Positions 46,737-58,414 of a DNA stretch of 64,000 nt are shown here, in pieces (the first letter of the stretch is position 1; each line of letters starts with the position of its first letter). The stretch comes from Castanea sativa. Lineage: Eukaryota > Streptophyta > Magnoliopsida > Fagales > Fagaceae. The notes under the pieces are model-generated. The model was not told the DNA's origin and did no database searches. It worked only from the letters and a program-made list of their open reading frames with translations. Made by a program: the position numbers and the translations under genes. The DNA lies in assembly GCF_040712315.1 (NCBI RefSeq), contig NC_134013.1, positions 19,971,001 to 20,035,000 of the forward strand, given 5' to 3'.

Positions 46737-47493
46737 TGTGGGGGGTAAAATGATTAAAATATGTATTTGGGCCTTGAGCCTGATTTGGTGGAGGAAGCTT
46801 GTTCGAGCATAGCCTTTGAGGCCCGTAAACTAGTTCATGCTACAAGGGTTGGAGGAGCTGTCCGAGGAGGAATATCTCCTCGGATGGGTCAAGTAAAGGT
46901 CATAGGACATGTTAAGGGGTTTGGAGGGAAAACTCCAGAAGATCCGTTAGGTAAAGGCATGATCCACGCGGTTATTGGAAGTAAGAGCGTATGATAAATA
47001 TCAAAGGAGAAAAGGCTGCTACCACCACATTAAAGACCCTGCACCTACCTCCCTGACCGCATTAATCGAGAAATGACCTCTGAACAGTAATGTTCAGCCT
47101 TCCAGCTGGTGTTTGAAGACTTCAAGAAGGTGCCGGATGGGACAAGCATCTAATTGGAAGATCTGTGTTACACGTGGAAGAAGAAAGGAAGAAGAAGATA
47201 GATATAAAAGAACAAGAGGGGTATGAGAAGAGGGGGATGAAAAAAGGTAGTTGTAATATTGATCTTAATGAGAGAATGGCAGTACAATTGGTCCTCGGAT
47301 TACGTCCGAGGAGAGTTTCTTTGCTATTCTCATCTATTGAACACACGGATAACGGCAATCTAGCCTGATTCTTCTCTTCATCCAATATCCATAGTCTAGG
47401 TTTTAAGCCCACACTCTACAAATTTTATTGTATAAGGCTCTTTAGGCCAGAATCCGTCTAGTTATTGGACTGGGTACAAATTGTGCACCTACA
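46737..47493 (+). repeat. 5' LTR of Tat copy 2 (757 bp)
   Basis: TGTGGGGGGTAAAATG to GTGCACCTACA. A G-box CACGTG at 47171-47176 lies 26 bp before TATAAAAG (47203-47210), the likely core promoter. Two hairpins share the TCCGAGGA core: 46861-46884 and 47292-47312. Confidence 0.95.
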
Positions 47494-47495
47494 AT

Positions 47496-47513
47496 TGGTG
47501 CCATCTGTGGGGA
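47496..47513 (+). other. Primer-binding site of Tat copy 2
   Basis: TGGTGCCATCTGTGGGGA, two bases after the LTR; compare TGGCGCCGTCTGTGGAAA in copy 1, differing at four of 18 positions. Confidence 0.75.
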
Positions 47514-47537
47514 ACCTAGTGCTAAAGGAATTGGAAC

Positions 47538-49553
47538 ATGATGGCAGGTTTAGGTTCACATCATGCAGAGTCCCAAGCGTCCCAGCGTGAGGATCACTTT
47601 GTGCGTCTCGAGCGTCAGAGGGATCAAGAGGGAAGTGTGCATACGGTACACCCCGATGCAAGCCATTCATCTGGTGGAAGTAGAGCCACCCATGAGGATG
47701 ATGCCAAGGCCATGCAAAAGGAGATTGACCACCTTAAGAACAAATTACGCCGTGTCAGACGAATGCGGGCCTCACCTCCTTCCAATCCTTCCTCTGGGGG
47801 CTCCTAGGGAAGCAGTTATAGTCCAAGGTCCAGGACTCCTCCTAGCGAAACCTTCTCTTATGAGAAGGATGAGCTTCCGGGTCATAGGCATAAAAAGTTT
47901 CACCCCAGGGGCTTGGGAAATGATGCTATGAGTAGGGCGTTGCATCAGCTCTCCAAGTCCCCTTTCTCATGTAGGATCGAGAAGGGAAAGCTTCCACAAC
48001 GGTTCACCCAGCCCACTTTCACCATCTATAATGGCAGGATGGACCCAGTTGAGCATGTGAGTCATTTTAATCAGAGGATGGCAGTACAGTCTCAGAACGA
48101 AACCTTGATGTGCAAAGTCTTTCCCTCTAGCCTGGGACCTGCTGCTATGAGGTGGTTTAATGGGCTGAAGGCGGGTTCTGTTGATTCTTACATGGAACTT
48201 ACTAGGGCATTCACGTCTCGATACATTACATGCAGTAGAGTTCCTCGGCCTTTGGACTCATTGTTGTCCATGGCCATGAGGGAGGGAGAAACCTTGAAAA
48301 CGTATTCTGGCAGATATTGGGAGATGTTTAATGAAATTGATGGCGATTTTGACGAATTGGCGATTAACACCTTCAAGGTGGGCCTCCCAACTGATCACTA
48401 TTTAAGGAAACCTCTAACCAAGAAGCCCGTGCAGAGTGTACATCGGCTCATGGATCGCATTGACGAGTATAAGAAGGTTGAGGAAGACCAACAACAAGGT
48501 AAAGGTAAGGCAAAGGTTATCCCTCAAGAGATGAGGGATTTTAAGTCTGATAGGTACAGTAACAACAGGCTGAGAAGAGATTTCTCCTGACAATCTGGCT
48601 CAACCATTCCTCAAATAGTTAACACCATATTCTGAGAACCAGTGCACCAATTGTTGGAGAAAGTCCACAAGAAGCCCTACTTCAAATGGCCTAGTAAGAT
48701 GGCTGGGGACCCTGCAAAGCGGAATCAGAACCTTTTTTTCCAATACCATCAAGATGTATGCCATACTACTGAGAACTGTCAGAAACTTTGGAATCATTTG
48801 GAATAGCTGGTCAATGAAGGAAAGTTAAAGCAACATTTGTATCAACCCAACGGACAAGGAAACCATTCGGGTCCAAATAATCAGAAGAACAACTCATCTC
48901 GGCCACCCTTGGGAACGATTAATGTCATCTTCGCTGCACCTGGCAGGACTGGCTCCTGTCCTACAAGGGTGATGACGGTGTCACATACTCCGGCCGAGGA
49001 GTCTAGCTCAATGCCAAAAAGGATCAAAGGGAGTATACCTATTTTGGGATTCTCAGATGAGGATAAGGTTGGGACCATTCAACCACATGACGATGCCCTG
49101 GTGGTTACATTAAGGATAGGAAATTATGTCGTAAGGAGAGTGATAGTTAATCAGGGTAGTGGTGCGGATATTATGTACCCTGACTTATTCAAGGGGCTTA
49201 AGTTAAAGCTGGAGGATCTCACTCCCTATGATTCGCCGTTGATAAGCTTTGAAGGGAAAGTAGTCATACCGAAGGGTCAAATTTGTTTTCCCGTACAGTC
49301 GGGTCCGAAAACAGTTGATGTAGATTTCATTGTGGTTGATGCATATTCCCCATACACGGCCATCGTCGTAAGGCCTTGGTTGCATGCTCTGGGTGCTGTC
49401 TCCTCGACTTTACATGTTAAGGTGAAGTTACTTTCGGGTGGGTTGATTGAAGAAATTCTTGGGAGCCAATCAGTGGCAAGGCAATGCATATCAGCTGCAG
49501 TGCTACATCAAGCTGAAGCAGAATCCTCAGCCTCGGCTGTGAAAGACTTATAG
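47538..49553 (+). pseudogene. Tat copy 2 gag-protease
   Basis: One frame from the ATG at 47538 to TAG at 49551. It has the same layout as copy 1: charged N-terminus, capsid core (FTIYNGRMDPVEH, MRWFNGL), a zinc knuckle in which the first Cys is Phe, then a protease with NQGSGAD, where the catalytic Asp of DQGSGAD is Asn. Nonsense codons lie at 47805, 48588, 48633 and 48804. The stop at 49551 is different: it is also present in copy 1, is followed by CAATTA, and the frame stays open into pol. Confidence 0.9.
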
Positions 49554-49559
49554 CAATTA
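49551..49559 (+). promoter_or_regulatory. Candidate stop-codon readthrough site between protease and RT
   Basis: TAG CAA TTA fits the UAG-CAR-YYA leaky context known from tobamovirus replicase genes and reported for the SIRE1 retroelement. Copy 1 has TAA CAG TTA at the same place (6801-6793, minus). Gag-PR and pol are in the same frame in both copies. Function is inferred. Confidence 0.6.
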
Positions 49560-52500
49560 ACAACTCTGGATGTGCCCGGTGCGGAGACAGCAGAGGAGAC
49601 AACGTGCGAAGAGTTAGAAAGATTTCTTATTGATGATGACCCTGAAAGATTCTTCCAGGTTCGCGGTCGGCTACCGCATCAAGAGAAAACGGAGTTGGTT
49701 AAGTTTTTAAAAGATAATATTGACGTGTTCGCATGGGATCCCTACGAGGTTTCGGGGGTTGACCCAAGCTTCATTTGCCATCATTTGAACGTCAATCCTG
49801 CCGTTGTTCCAAGGAGGCAACCACCTCAGCGTTCTTCCAAAGAACATGCTGAGGCCATCAAGAAGGAAGTGCTCAGGCTCAAAAGGGCTGGGGCCATTAA
49901 AGAAGTTTTCTACCCGAAATGGTTCGCGCATACTGTTGTAGTAAAAAAAAAAGACCGGGAAGTGGAGAGTATGTGTGGACTTCACAGACCTGAACAAAGC
50001 CTGTCCCAAGGACTCATTCCCAATGCCTCGTATCGATCAGCTAGTGGACGCTACGGTTGGGCATCCTCAGATGAGTATTTTGGATGCCTTCCAAGGCTAT
50101 CACCAGATACCTTTGGCATTGGATGACTAGGAGAAAACCGCCTTCATTACTCCTACGGGAAATTATCACTATAAAGTGATGTCATTCGATTTGAAAAATG
50201 CAGGGGCTACTTACCAAAGGATAATGACCAGAATGTTAGAGTCCCAACTTGGAAAGACTATTGAGGTATATGTGGATGATATGGTGGTGAAGAACAAGAC
50301 GGTACCTATGCATGTGAAAGACTTAGATGACACCTTTCAAACGCTTAGGAAGTACAAGTTGCGCCTTAATGCCTCCAAGTGCTCTTTTGGGGTGGGCTTT
50401 GGTAAGTTCCTAGGCTATATGGTGACTCATAGAGGAATAAAAGTAAATCCGGCACAGGTTAGGGTCATCCATGGCCTGCAACCACCTCGGAATCTGAAGG
50501 AAGTTCAAAGGTTGACGGGGATGACTGTTGCTCTCAGTAGGTTCATTTCTCGGTCTGCTGATAGGTGCAGACCTTTTTTTCCAGTTGCTGAATAAATGGA
50601 AGGGATTCCAATGGTCTAAGGAGTGTGATTTGGCTTTTCAACAACTTAAAGGCCACCCATCATGTCTAAGCCGAAGGTCGATGAAGTCCTATTTGCATAC
50701 ATAGCTGTAGCTATCGATGCAGTTAGTTTGGTTTTAATACGGGACAATAGTGGAGTACAGAGACCAGTTTACTACGTTAGCAAATCTTTGAATAAAGCCG
50801 AGGTGCGATATCTACCTTTGGAAAAGGTGATTCTAGCCGTAGTTCATGCTACGCGGAAGCTTTCTCATTACTTCCAATGCCACATCGTTGTGGTTTTGAC
50901 ACAACTTCCTCTCAAGTCGGTATTGCGAAGTGCTGACTACTCACGGAGGGTGGCCAAGTGGGGAACTATTCTAGGAGTCTTCGATATCAAATATATGCCT
51001 CGCACCTTCGTGAAGGGTCAAGTCCTTGCCGATTTGGTGGCAGAATTCACCAAATCCTCATTAGAAGAAACTGGACAGGAGTTGCACGTGGATGAAAAAT
51101 CAGTTGGTATTATCACAGGCAAAGGGCTTCCGGTCTAGAAAGCATATGTTAACGGTGCAGCTAACCAGAGAGGGTCAGGCATCGGACTTGTTTTGGTATC
51201 CCCTGAAGGAATCACCTTTGAAAAATCGTTGAGATTAGCGTTTTCGGCCACTAATAACGAGGCCGAGTACGAAGCTGTCTTAGTTGGTATGGATATGGTC
51301 CAGAAAATGGGGGGGAAGTCAGTTCATATGTCCTCAGATTCTCATTTAGTCGTGGGCCAGGTAATGAAAACTATAGAGGTTAGGGATTCGAGAATGCAAG
51401 AATACCTGGCTAAGGTCAAGTGTTTACAATCCAAGTTTGACTCTTTTATCCTGACGCATGTCTCTCGAAGTGAAAACACACATGCAAACTCATTGGCCAC
51501 TTTGGCAACGTCCTCGGCTCAAGGTTTGCCTAGGATTATCCTCGTCGAAGATTTGCTGAAACCGGCTTTAACAACCATAAGTGCCATCCGTATCCATTTG
51601 ATAAGGCTCAGACCTAGCTGGATGGACCCCGTAGTTTCTTTTCTGAAAAGCGATGTTTTGCCCAAGGAGGAGTCTGAAGCAGATAAAATTCATCGAAAGG
51701 CACCTCGATTCTGGTTGTCTGAGGATCAAAAGCTGTATAAATGTTCTTTTTCCAAACCATACCTGTTGTGTGTACACCTAGAAGCGATGGAGACACTTTT
51801 GGAAGAATTGCACGAAGGGATTTGTGGAAGTCATACTGGAGGGAGATCTCTAGCCCATAGAGCCCTGACTTAGGGATATTGGTGGCCCAATATGCAGAGA
51901 GAGGCTCAAGACTACGTAAGAAAATGTGACCAGTGCCAGAGATTTGCTCCCAGCATCCATCAGCCTGGAGGTGTCCTTAACCCTTTATCTAGTCCTTGGC
52001 CATTCGCTCAATGGGGGCTGGATATAGTTGGGCCCTTCTTGAGGGCTGTAGGAAATAAAAGATGGTTACTCGTGGGAACTGATTTCTTCACCAAGTGGGT
52101 TGAAGCTGAGCCTTTATCAAATATTAGGGATGTAGACACCAAGAAATTTATCTGGAAGAACATTATCACTAGATTTGGGGTACCTCATACACTTATTTCA
52201 GATAATGGCGTGCAATTTGATAGTAAGGCTTTCAGGAAGTATTGTAGCGACTTGGGCATCATAAACAGATACTCCACTCCAGCTTATCCTCAAGGAAATG
52301 GGTAGGCTGAAGCCGTTAACAAGGTTATAGTCAATGGACTCAAGAAGAGGCTGGATGACGCAAAGGGTAGATGGGTAGAAGAGTTACCACACGTTTTGTG
52401 GACATATCGGACTACACCGCGAAGATCCACAGAAGAAACAGCCTTCTCCATGACTTATGGGGCTGAGGCAGTGATACCTTTGGAATTTGGGTTTCCGACG

Positions 52501-52857
52501 TTAAGGACGAGTTCTTTTAGCTCGAAAAATAACGATGGCCTGCTAGAGAAAAGCCTTGATTTGGTTGAGGAACGGTGAGAGGCCGCCTTGGTTCAATTGG
52601 CTTATTATCAGCAGAAGCTCAAACGAGGATATGATGCTCATGTGAAACTAAGGCCACTTACGCCTGGAGATTTGGTCTTGAGGAAAGTCCTAGGTACTTC
52701 AAAAAATCCAGCGTGGGGAAAGTTAGCACCTACCTGGGAAGTACCATACCAAATCACTTCTGTAGCGGGTATAGGGTCTTATCACTTAGCTGATCTAGAT
52801 GAAAAAATTGTACAACGCCCTTGGAATGTAAATAACCTGCGAAGGTATTACTATTAA
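49554..52857 (+). pseudogene. Tat copy 2 pol: RT, dual RNase H, integrase
   Basis: It starts in the gag frame with QLTTLDVPGAE. A ten-A run (49943-49952) carries a net one-base insertion that shifts the frame in RT. YVDD is at 50269-50280. A second one-base insertion in a T-run (50574-50580) and a small deletion near 50650 follow, after which the frame is restored. Gypsy RNase H, a second RNase H (SDSHLVVGQV, HANSLATLA with Asp to Asn) and integrase (LDIVGPF, SDNGVQF, AEAVNKV) follow. In-frame stops at 50128, 51136, 51871, 52303 and 52576 replace Gln, Trp or Arg. The end is RRYYY-stop, identical to copy 1. Confidence 0.9.
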
Positions 52858-52920
52858 TGAAAGTCACTTTTCTCATGACTGTTTTATTATCATTATGTGA
52901 TACTTCGATTCGTTATCCTG

Positions 52921-54111
52921 AATATCAAACAGAAACTTGGTCATGTATGGTCCTCGGACCACGTACCTCGCGGAAATTGATATCTTATTAGTTGTTAAAC
53001 AGGACCTTAGTTACGTCGAGTCCTCGGACCTTCTACTTTGGGGAAATTAACACTTCGAGTTACTTATTATAAATATCAAATAGAAACTTGGTCATGTATG
53101 GTCCTCGGACCACGTACCTCGTGGAAATTGATATCTTATTGGTTGTTAAATAGAACATTAGTTACGTCGGGTCCTCAGACCTTCTACTTTAAGAAAATTA
53201 ACACTTCGAGTTACTTATTATAAATATCAAACAGAAACTTGGTCATGTATGGTCCTCGGACCACGTACCTCGTGGAAATTAATATCTTATTAGTTGTTAA
53301 ACAGAACCTTAGTTACGTCGGGTCCTCAGACCTTCTACTTTGGGAAAATTAACACTTCGAGTTACTTGTTATAAATATCAAACTGAAACTTGGTCATGTA
53401 TGGTCCTCAGACCACGTACTTCGTGGAAATTGATATCTTATTGGTCGTTAAACGGAACCTTAGTTACGTCGGGTTCTCGGACCTTCTACTTTGGGAAAAT
53501 TAACACTTTGAGTTACTTATTATAAATATCAAACAGAAACTTGGTCATGTATGGTCCTCAGACCACGTACCTCGTGGAAATTGATATCTTATTAGTTGTT
53601 AAACAGAACCTTAGTTACATCGGGTCCTCGGACCTTCTACTTTGGGGAAATTAACACTTCAAGTTACTTATTATAAATATCAAATAGAAACTTGGTCATG
53701 TATGGTCCTCAGACCACGTACCTCGTAAAAATTGATATCTTATTGGTTGTTAAACAGAACCTTAGTTACGTCGGGTCCTCGGACCTTCTACTTTGGGGAA
53801 ATTAACACTTCAAGTTACTTATTATAAGTATCAAACAGAAACTTGGTCATGTATGGCCCTCGGACCATGTACCTCGTGAAAATTGATATCTTATTGGTTG
53901 TTAAACAGAACCTTAGTTCTGTTGAGTCCTCGGACCTTCTACTTTGGGAAAATTAACACTTCGAGTTACTTATTATGAATATCAAACAGAAACTTGGTTA
54001 TGTATGGTCATCGGACCACGTACCTCGTGGAAATTGATGTCTTATTGGTTGTTAAACAGAACCTTAGTTATGTCGGGTCCTCGAACCTTCTACTTTGGGG
54101 AAATTAACAGA
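52921..54111. repeat. Tandem array of eight 151-bp units (Tat copy 2)
   Basis: The landmark TCATGTATGG recurs at 52941, 53092, 53243, 53394, 53545, 53696, 53847 and 53998 (last as TTATG): spacing is exactly 151 bp each time with no length change. Each unit has two related halves, each with a GGTCCTCGGACC-type inverted word. Same period as the array in copy 1. Confidence 0.95.
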
Positions 54112-54562
54112 AGTCATGCCTCATGAATGTTGATGTATTGATAAACCATGGTAAGTTCGATGGATTACTTTATGCCCCAAACGAAATACTAAGTTAAGTC
54201 TTAGACTGTGTGTTGTTGTATTACATGTATTACAATTTTAAGGCATAATTTATTTGCTGATGATTAAAATTGATAAAGTGTGTGTACTTTTATTTGGAGT
54301 TATTAATGATTGAAATATTGAAAATGCTTCACTGTGCATTAGGATATTGAGTTAGTTATTCCATTCATGTAATTTACATTAAGGTAAAACGAATTACTGT
54401 GTTACTATTGGAGATTGGAAATCAGTTAAAGAACAACCTTTTTAGGTCTCTTATTAATTCTGTCAAGGGATACATTGGAAATATAATTTTGAAATAAAAA
54501 GGTTAAACAAAAAGCCTTAATACAAAAATTTGTTACATGAGGGAAAGGAGGTCCTAACGGGC
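54112..54562. other. Non-coding part between tandem array and aORF (Tat copy 2)
   Basis: AT-rich, no coding signal. It corresponds to 2425-2844 in copy 1 and should contain the aORF 3' untranslated region on the minus strand. Confidence 0.5.
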
Positions 54563-55397
54563 CTATGCTTTAAGTCTTGGTGGGGGGTCCTGCTTGGACT
54601 TGCTGGCAGCTTCTTTGGTCTTGTCCACCTCCTCTGTCTGTTTAAGCTCCGCTTCAAATGAAGTCTAGACTTGTTTCCCTTTGTCCTTTGTCAATGTTGG
54701 AGGAACGTTTGGCTCGGCATCCCTGCTCGGATGCTTCTCAGCTTCGCCACCCTGTTCCTTCTCTTTGTCGGAACCAGCAGATTCTTTAGGAGTTGGAATG
54801 GGCTCTTGGATGATGTATGGCTGTGTGGAAGGTGCAGTCTTAAGGGTAGGTGAGTCCGAAGGAAGTTCCTCAAACACTTGGATGTCCCAAGGAATCCAAA
54901 TGTTCTCGAGTTTCCTCAATTCCGAAGTAGAGGGGATTCCAGCCACGTTCAGGGCTTCTGCCCACACTTATTGGCAATACTCCCTACATAGCTCTGCCAA
55001 CTCCTCTGTCAGTCAGTCTTCTGTTGTCTCGACCCCTTCATTGAAAGCGGCCTTCTTAGCAGCCTCCATGGTTTCCTTAAGGGCACAAGTCTCTCCCTTC
55101 GCATGAGCAAGCTCCTTGTTTACATTAGAGTTTTCCTGCCGAGATTTGGACAAGTCCTCGTCGTTTTGGCGCAGGAGTTTGCGTTGCCCCTTTACTTGAG
55201 TTCTAGTCGTTTTAAGGCTAGCTTCAGCACCGTTTCTCTCCCTCTTTTCATCTGCCAACTTCTTGGTCAGATCCTCATTCTCCGCTAGGGCTCGGCCTAA
55301 GGCTTTCTCGGTCTCAACTCTGATCTAGAGTTCAGCTGTAGCCTTTTTCCGAGAGTCTTCCACCCATCTTTCTGCAGCAAAGACTTCCTGAACGACC

Positions 55398-55514
55398 TGC
55401 ATTGAAATATTAAACAAATGCATTATTGCTGAACCAAATTCAAAGTGCATATGAATGATCGTACGCTAAAAGGTAATGAAAGCAGTAAGATGGAGGTAAT
55501 TGAAGGACACCTAC
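55398..55514 (-). other. Intron 2 of antisense aORF (copy 2)
   Basis: Donor GTAGGT, acceptor CAATGCAG, phase 0, joining RDLAL to VVQEVF. Positionally equal to 1523-1617 in copy 1 (117 bp against 95 bp). Confidence 0.75.
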
Positions 55515-56509
55515 CAAAGCCAAGTCCCTTTTTAGGGAGAGAAGGAGATGTGGCTGAGTCATCTTATTTAGAGCCTCCATGTCCTTCGGTAAGAGAAGAG
55601 GCTGCTCTAGTGCGTCAGCCAGTTGGTGAGCATGCCCTTGCTGGAACGCCCTGATGCTGGACTGGCAGGAAATAGGGGCCCCATCTAGTTTTAGCTCAAG
55701 AGACCAATTGGCCTGTGCCCTGCGTACCTCGGCCAGGTCACGGCTTTCCCCACTCTCTACTAAAGAAGCGCGCGTCGTACCTTTGCTTACTTTCTGTTGT
55801 TGTTGTTGCTTAAGCTTCTTCTGATTCTCCATCTCTCCCTCCTCGGCTTCATTCTTCCTCTTCTTCTTAGGTTCCGGGGCGTGAATCTTAGGATCAGTAA
55901 GAGGAGGGGGTGGTGGCAGAATAGAAGGAGGTTGCAACCCAACCGCGCCCTTTTTGGGAGCCTGTGTGCCTCTCATCGTCATCAACTTTCTAAGGGTAGA
56001 CATGTTGTCTTCCTCGGAGCTAGAGTCGGGCTATGCTATTACCAAACCCTTTATGCCAGAAGTTTCTGCAGGCGCATGTTCTTCGTCCGAGAGAATGACG
56101 AGGTGATCTTCTTGAGGTCTCTCAGCTTCTTCAAGGCGAAACTGATCAATTTCCTCGTCAAGCGAGTGTTGTGAGGATGTTGGTTCTTCTCAGATGGCTG
56201 TCGTCTGGGAATGCGCTGAGAGAGGAACTGCTGCGATGGGGCGAGAGTACAAGATGACGGAGGGGTCGTCCGGGAGTTCATGGACAGAAAGGAAGCCTTG
56301 TCTTGAAATATCTATCCTTTTGCGTCTTTGGTCACCCGCGGTGATCGTGTTGCCAATCTTTTGGAAGGCATCTGATAAAGGATCGTATCCTAATATCAGG
56401 TGGGTTGCCCTCACTTGCAGGTCTTCACTTACAAACATTTCGGATCGAAGAGTGCGATTGAGGTCCGCGACACTACAGAGGCTCAGATGAGGCCGTACGT
56501 GTTGTTTGT

Positions 56510-56654
56510 CTGCAAAAACATCCGAAGAGACAAATGTAGTTAGGGCAGCAGCAAATATCAGGTAACAAGGGAATAACAAACAAGATAACCAAAAATGGTG
56601 AAGTTAATAGGGCTAAGTCACAGGTTAGGGAATCTAACTCCTATAGAGTCACAC
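56510..56654 (-). other. Intron 1 of antisense aORF (copy 2)
   Basis: Donor GTGTGA, acceptor TTTTTGCAG, phase 1, joining to DKQHV. Positionally equal to 370-518 in copy 1. Confidence 0.7.
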
Positions 56655-57156
56655 CTTGGTCTCCCCATTTGACTAGGCAATGAGGACCGTCAGACCAGTT
56701 TCCTAAGGCAATAAGATAATCGTCTTTCATGCCTTTGTTGGATTTGGGAAGATAGGATATGAGCCTAACAATGCTAGATCTAGATTTAAGGTAATATCCT
56801 ACGTCTTTAAGTTTATGGCACTCGTACATGTAAACAACGTCGTGCCATGTGAGGTTCAGACCCATTTGTTCATTTAGAGCGTCGACACAACCTAAGATTC
56901 TAAACACATTTCGTGTGCATTGATCTGGGCATAACCTATGGTTACGTAGGTACTCGCTGGTCACGTTTTTCATGGTAAGGGTCATCCCACCCTCTAGGAA
57001 TGCGATAATGGGGATGATAACTTCTCCCTCTATTCTAGCATTACCTATGGCTTCTACAGGGCAATATCTCAAGCCTACGTCTTGGGGAATATGATATTTG
57101 GCCCGAAAGCCCTCCATATCGGCGTTGGTATTTACTAAACACTTAAATCTACCCAT

Positions 57157-57652
57157 ATGGTGGGGGTGTGAATGTATGTTTGGAGAAGGAAAGGGTGTAA
57201 TTGGTGGCCGAGGACAATAGCCAAGGAGAAATGAATAGAGAAGATTGAGAACTTACGGGAAATAGTTAGACGATTCTTCACGAGCTTCTTGGGAGGAAAG
57301 AGAATGAGTAATTCTTAGATGTGATTGATTTCTGAAAGGATGGATGGAGATTCGGTTTCCTAGGCATTTTGGCGTGTGGGAGGCGGCCTCGAATCAGAGT
57401 TATCCCACCCAAATTTTGAGAAGGAACCCGGACCGTTGGATGCGCATCTCACTGTTGAACGTGGGGAACAAGACGTAACTTGCAGTCATTAATGCGAGTA
57501 TTCCAGGTTTCAAAGAGTCTGGGGTAGTTTAAAAGAAGTGAGATGACCCCAACACGTGTGGCGGTTCGCAAAGTGTATAGAGGCTGCGTTGTTGGTTCAA
57601 AACTTCATTTCTCTCCTCGGATGGGGGGAAAAATGAAGTTTTGAGGGGTTAT
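57157..57652. other. Region between aORF and 3' LTR (Tat copy 2)
   Basis: It should hold the aORF promoter and first exon (minus strand) and, on the plus strand, the polypurine tract; GGATGGGGGGAAAAATGAAG at 57619-57638 is the best candidate although it is 14 bp from the LTR. Confidence 0.45.
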
Positions 57653-58409
57653 TGTAGGGGGTAAAATGATTAAAATATGTATTTGGGCCTTGGGCCTAAT
57701 TTGGTGGAGGAAGCTTGTTCGAGCATAGCCTTTGAGGCCCGCAAACCAGTTCATGCTATAAGGGTTGGAGGAGCTGTCCGAGGAGGAGTATCTCCTCGGA
57801 TGGGTCAAGTAAAGGTCATAGGACATGTTAAGGGGTTTGGAAGGAGAACTCCGAAAAATCTGTTGGGTAAAGGCATGATCCACGCGGTTATTGGAAGTAA
57901 GAGCGTATGATAAATATCAAAGGGGAAAAGGCTGCTACCACCACATTAAAGACCCTGCACCTACCTCCCTGACCGCATTAATGGAGAAATGACCTCTGAA
58001 CAGTAATGTTCAGCCTTCCAGCTGGTGTTTGAAGACTTCAAGAAGGTGCCGGATGGGACAAGCATCTAATTGGAAGATCTGTGTTACACGTGGAAGAAGA
58101 AAGGAAGAAGAAGATGGATATAAAAGAACAAGAGGAGTATGAGAAGAGGGGGACGAAAAACGGTAGTTGTAATATTGATCTTAAGGAGAGAAAGGCAGTA
58201 CAATTGGTCCTTGGATTACGTCCAATGAGAGTTTCTTTGCTATTCCCATCTATTGAACTCGTAGATAATAGCAATCTAGCCTGATTCTTTTCTTCATCCA
58301 ACATCCATAGTCTAGGTTTTAAGCCCAAACTCTACAAATTTTATTGTATAAGGCTCTTTGGGCCTGAGTCCGTCTAGTGATTGGACCGGGTACAAATTGT
58401 GCACCTACA
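57653..58409 (+). repeat. 3' LTR of Tat copy 2 (757 bp)
   Basis: TGTAGGGGGTAAAATG to GTGCACCTACA. G-box near 58086 and TATAAAAG at 58119-58126. The hairpin at 57777-57800 is intact; the second one (near 58207-58228) has been broken by mutation. Confidence 0.95.
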
Positions 58410-58414
58410 AATAT

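Larger units (their letters stand above)
54563..57156 (-). pseudogene. Antisense accessory gene (aORF) of Tat copy 2, three exons
   Basis: Minus strand: exon 57156-56655 (ATG, MGRFKCLVN), intron 56654-56510, exon 56509-55515, intron 55514-55398, exon 55397-54563. Splice sites are GT-AG at the same codon positions and phases as copy 1. The protein has the same parts: an N-terminal domain (IAFLEGGMTLTMK, YLRNHRLCPDQC), an acidic/basic middle with KKKRKNE, a coiled coil, and a Pro/Glu tail ending PPPRLKA. Two stops in exon 2 (near 56190 and 56030) and four in exon 3 inactivate it. A further 5' exon is possible before 57257, where an open stretch meets a GTAAGT donor. Function unknown. Confidence 0.72.
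46737..58409 (+). mobile_element. Ty3/gypsy Tat-lineage LTR retrotransposon, copy 2, complete (11,673 bp)
   Basis: Both LTRs are 757 bp, and AATAT flanks both ends (46732-46736, 58410-58414). Order: LTR, PBS, gag-protease, RT, dual RNase H, integrase, eight 151-bp repeats, antisense aORF, purine-rich tract (57618-57638), LTR. My by-eye count gives about 40 mismatches and no indel between LTRs, near 5%. At 1.3e-8 substitutions per site per year that is about 2 million years; tree rates may be slower, so older is possible. Coding frames have point stops, two one-base insertions and a small deletion. Confidence 0.96.

Noticed and set aside
46761..46994. Open frame repeated at 57677-57910
   Set aside because: Its repetition only reflects the two LTRs of one element.
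52921..54111. CRISPR-like regular repeats
   Set aside because: Unit is 151 bp with no unique spacers, inside a plant retrotransposon.
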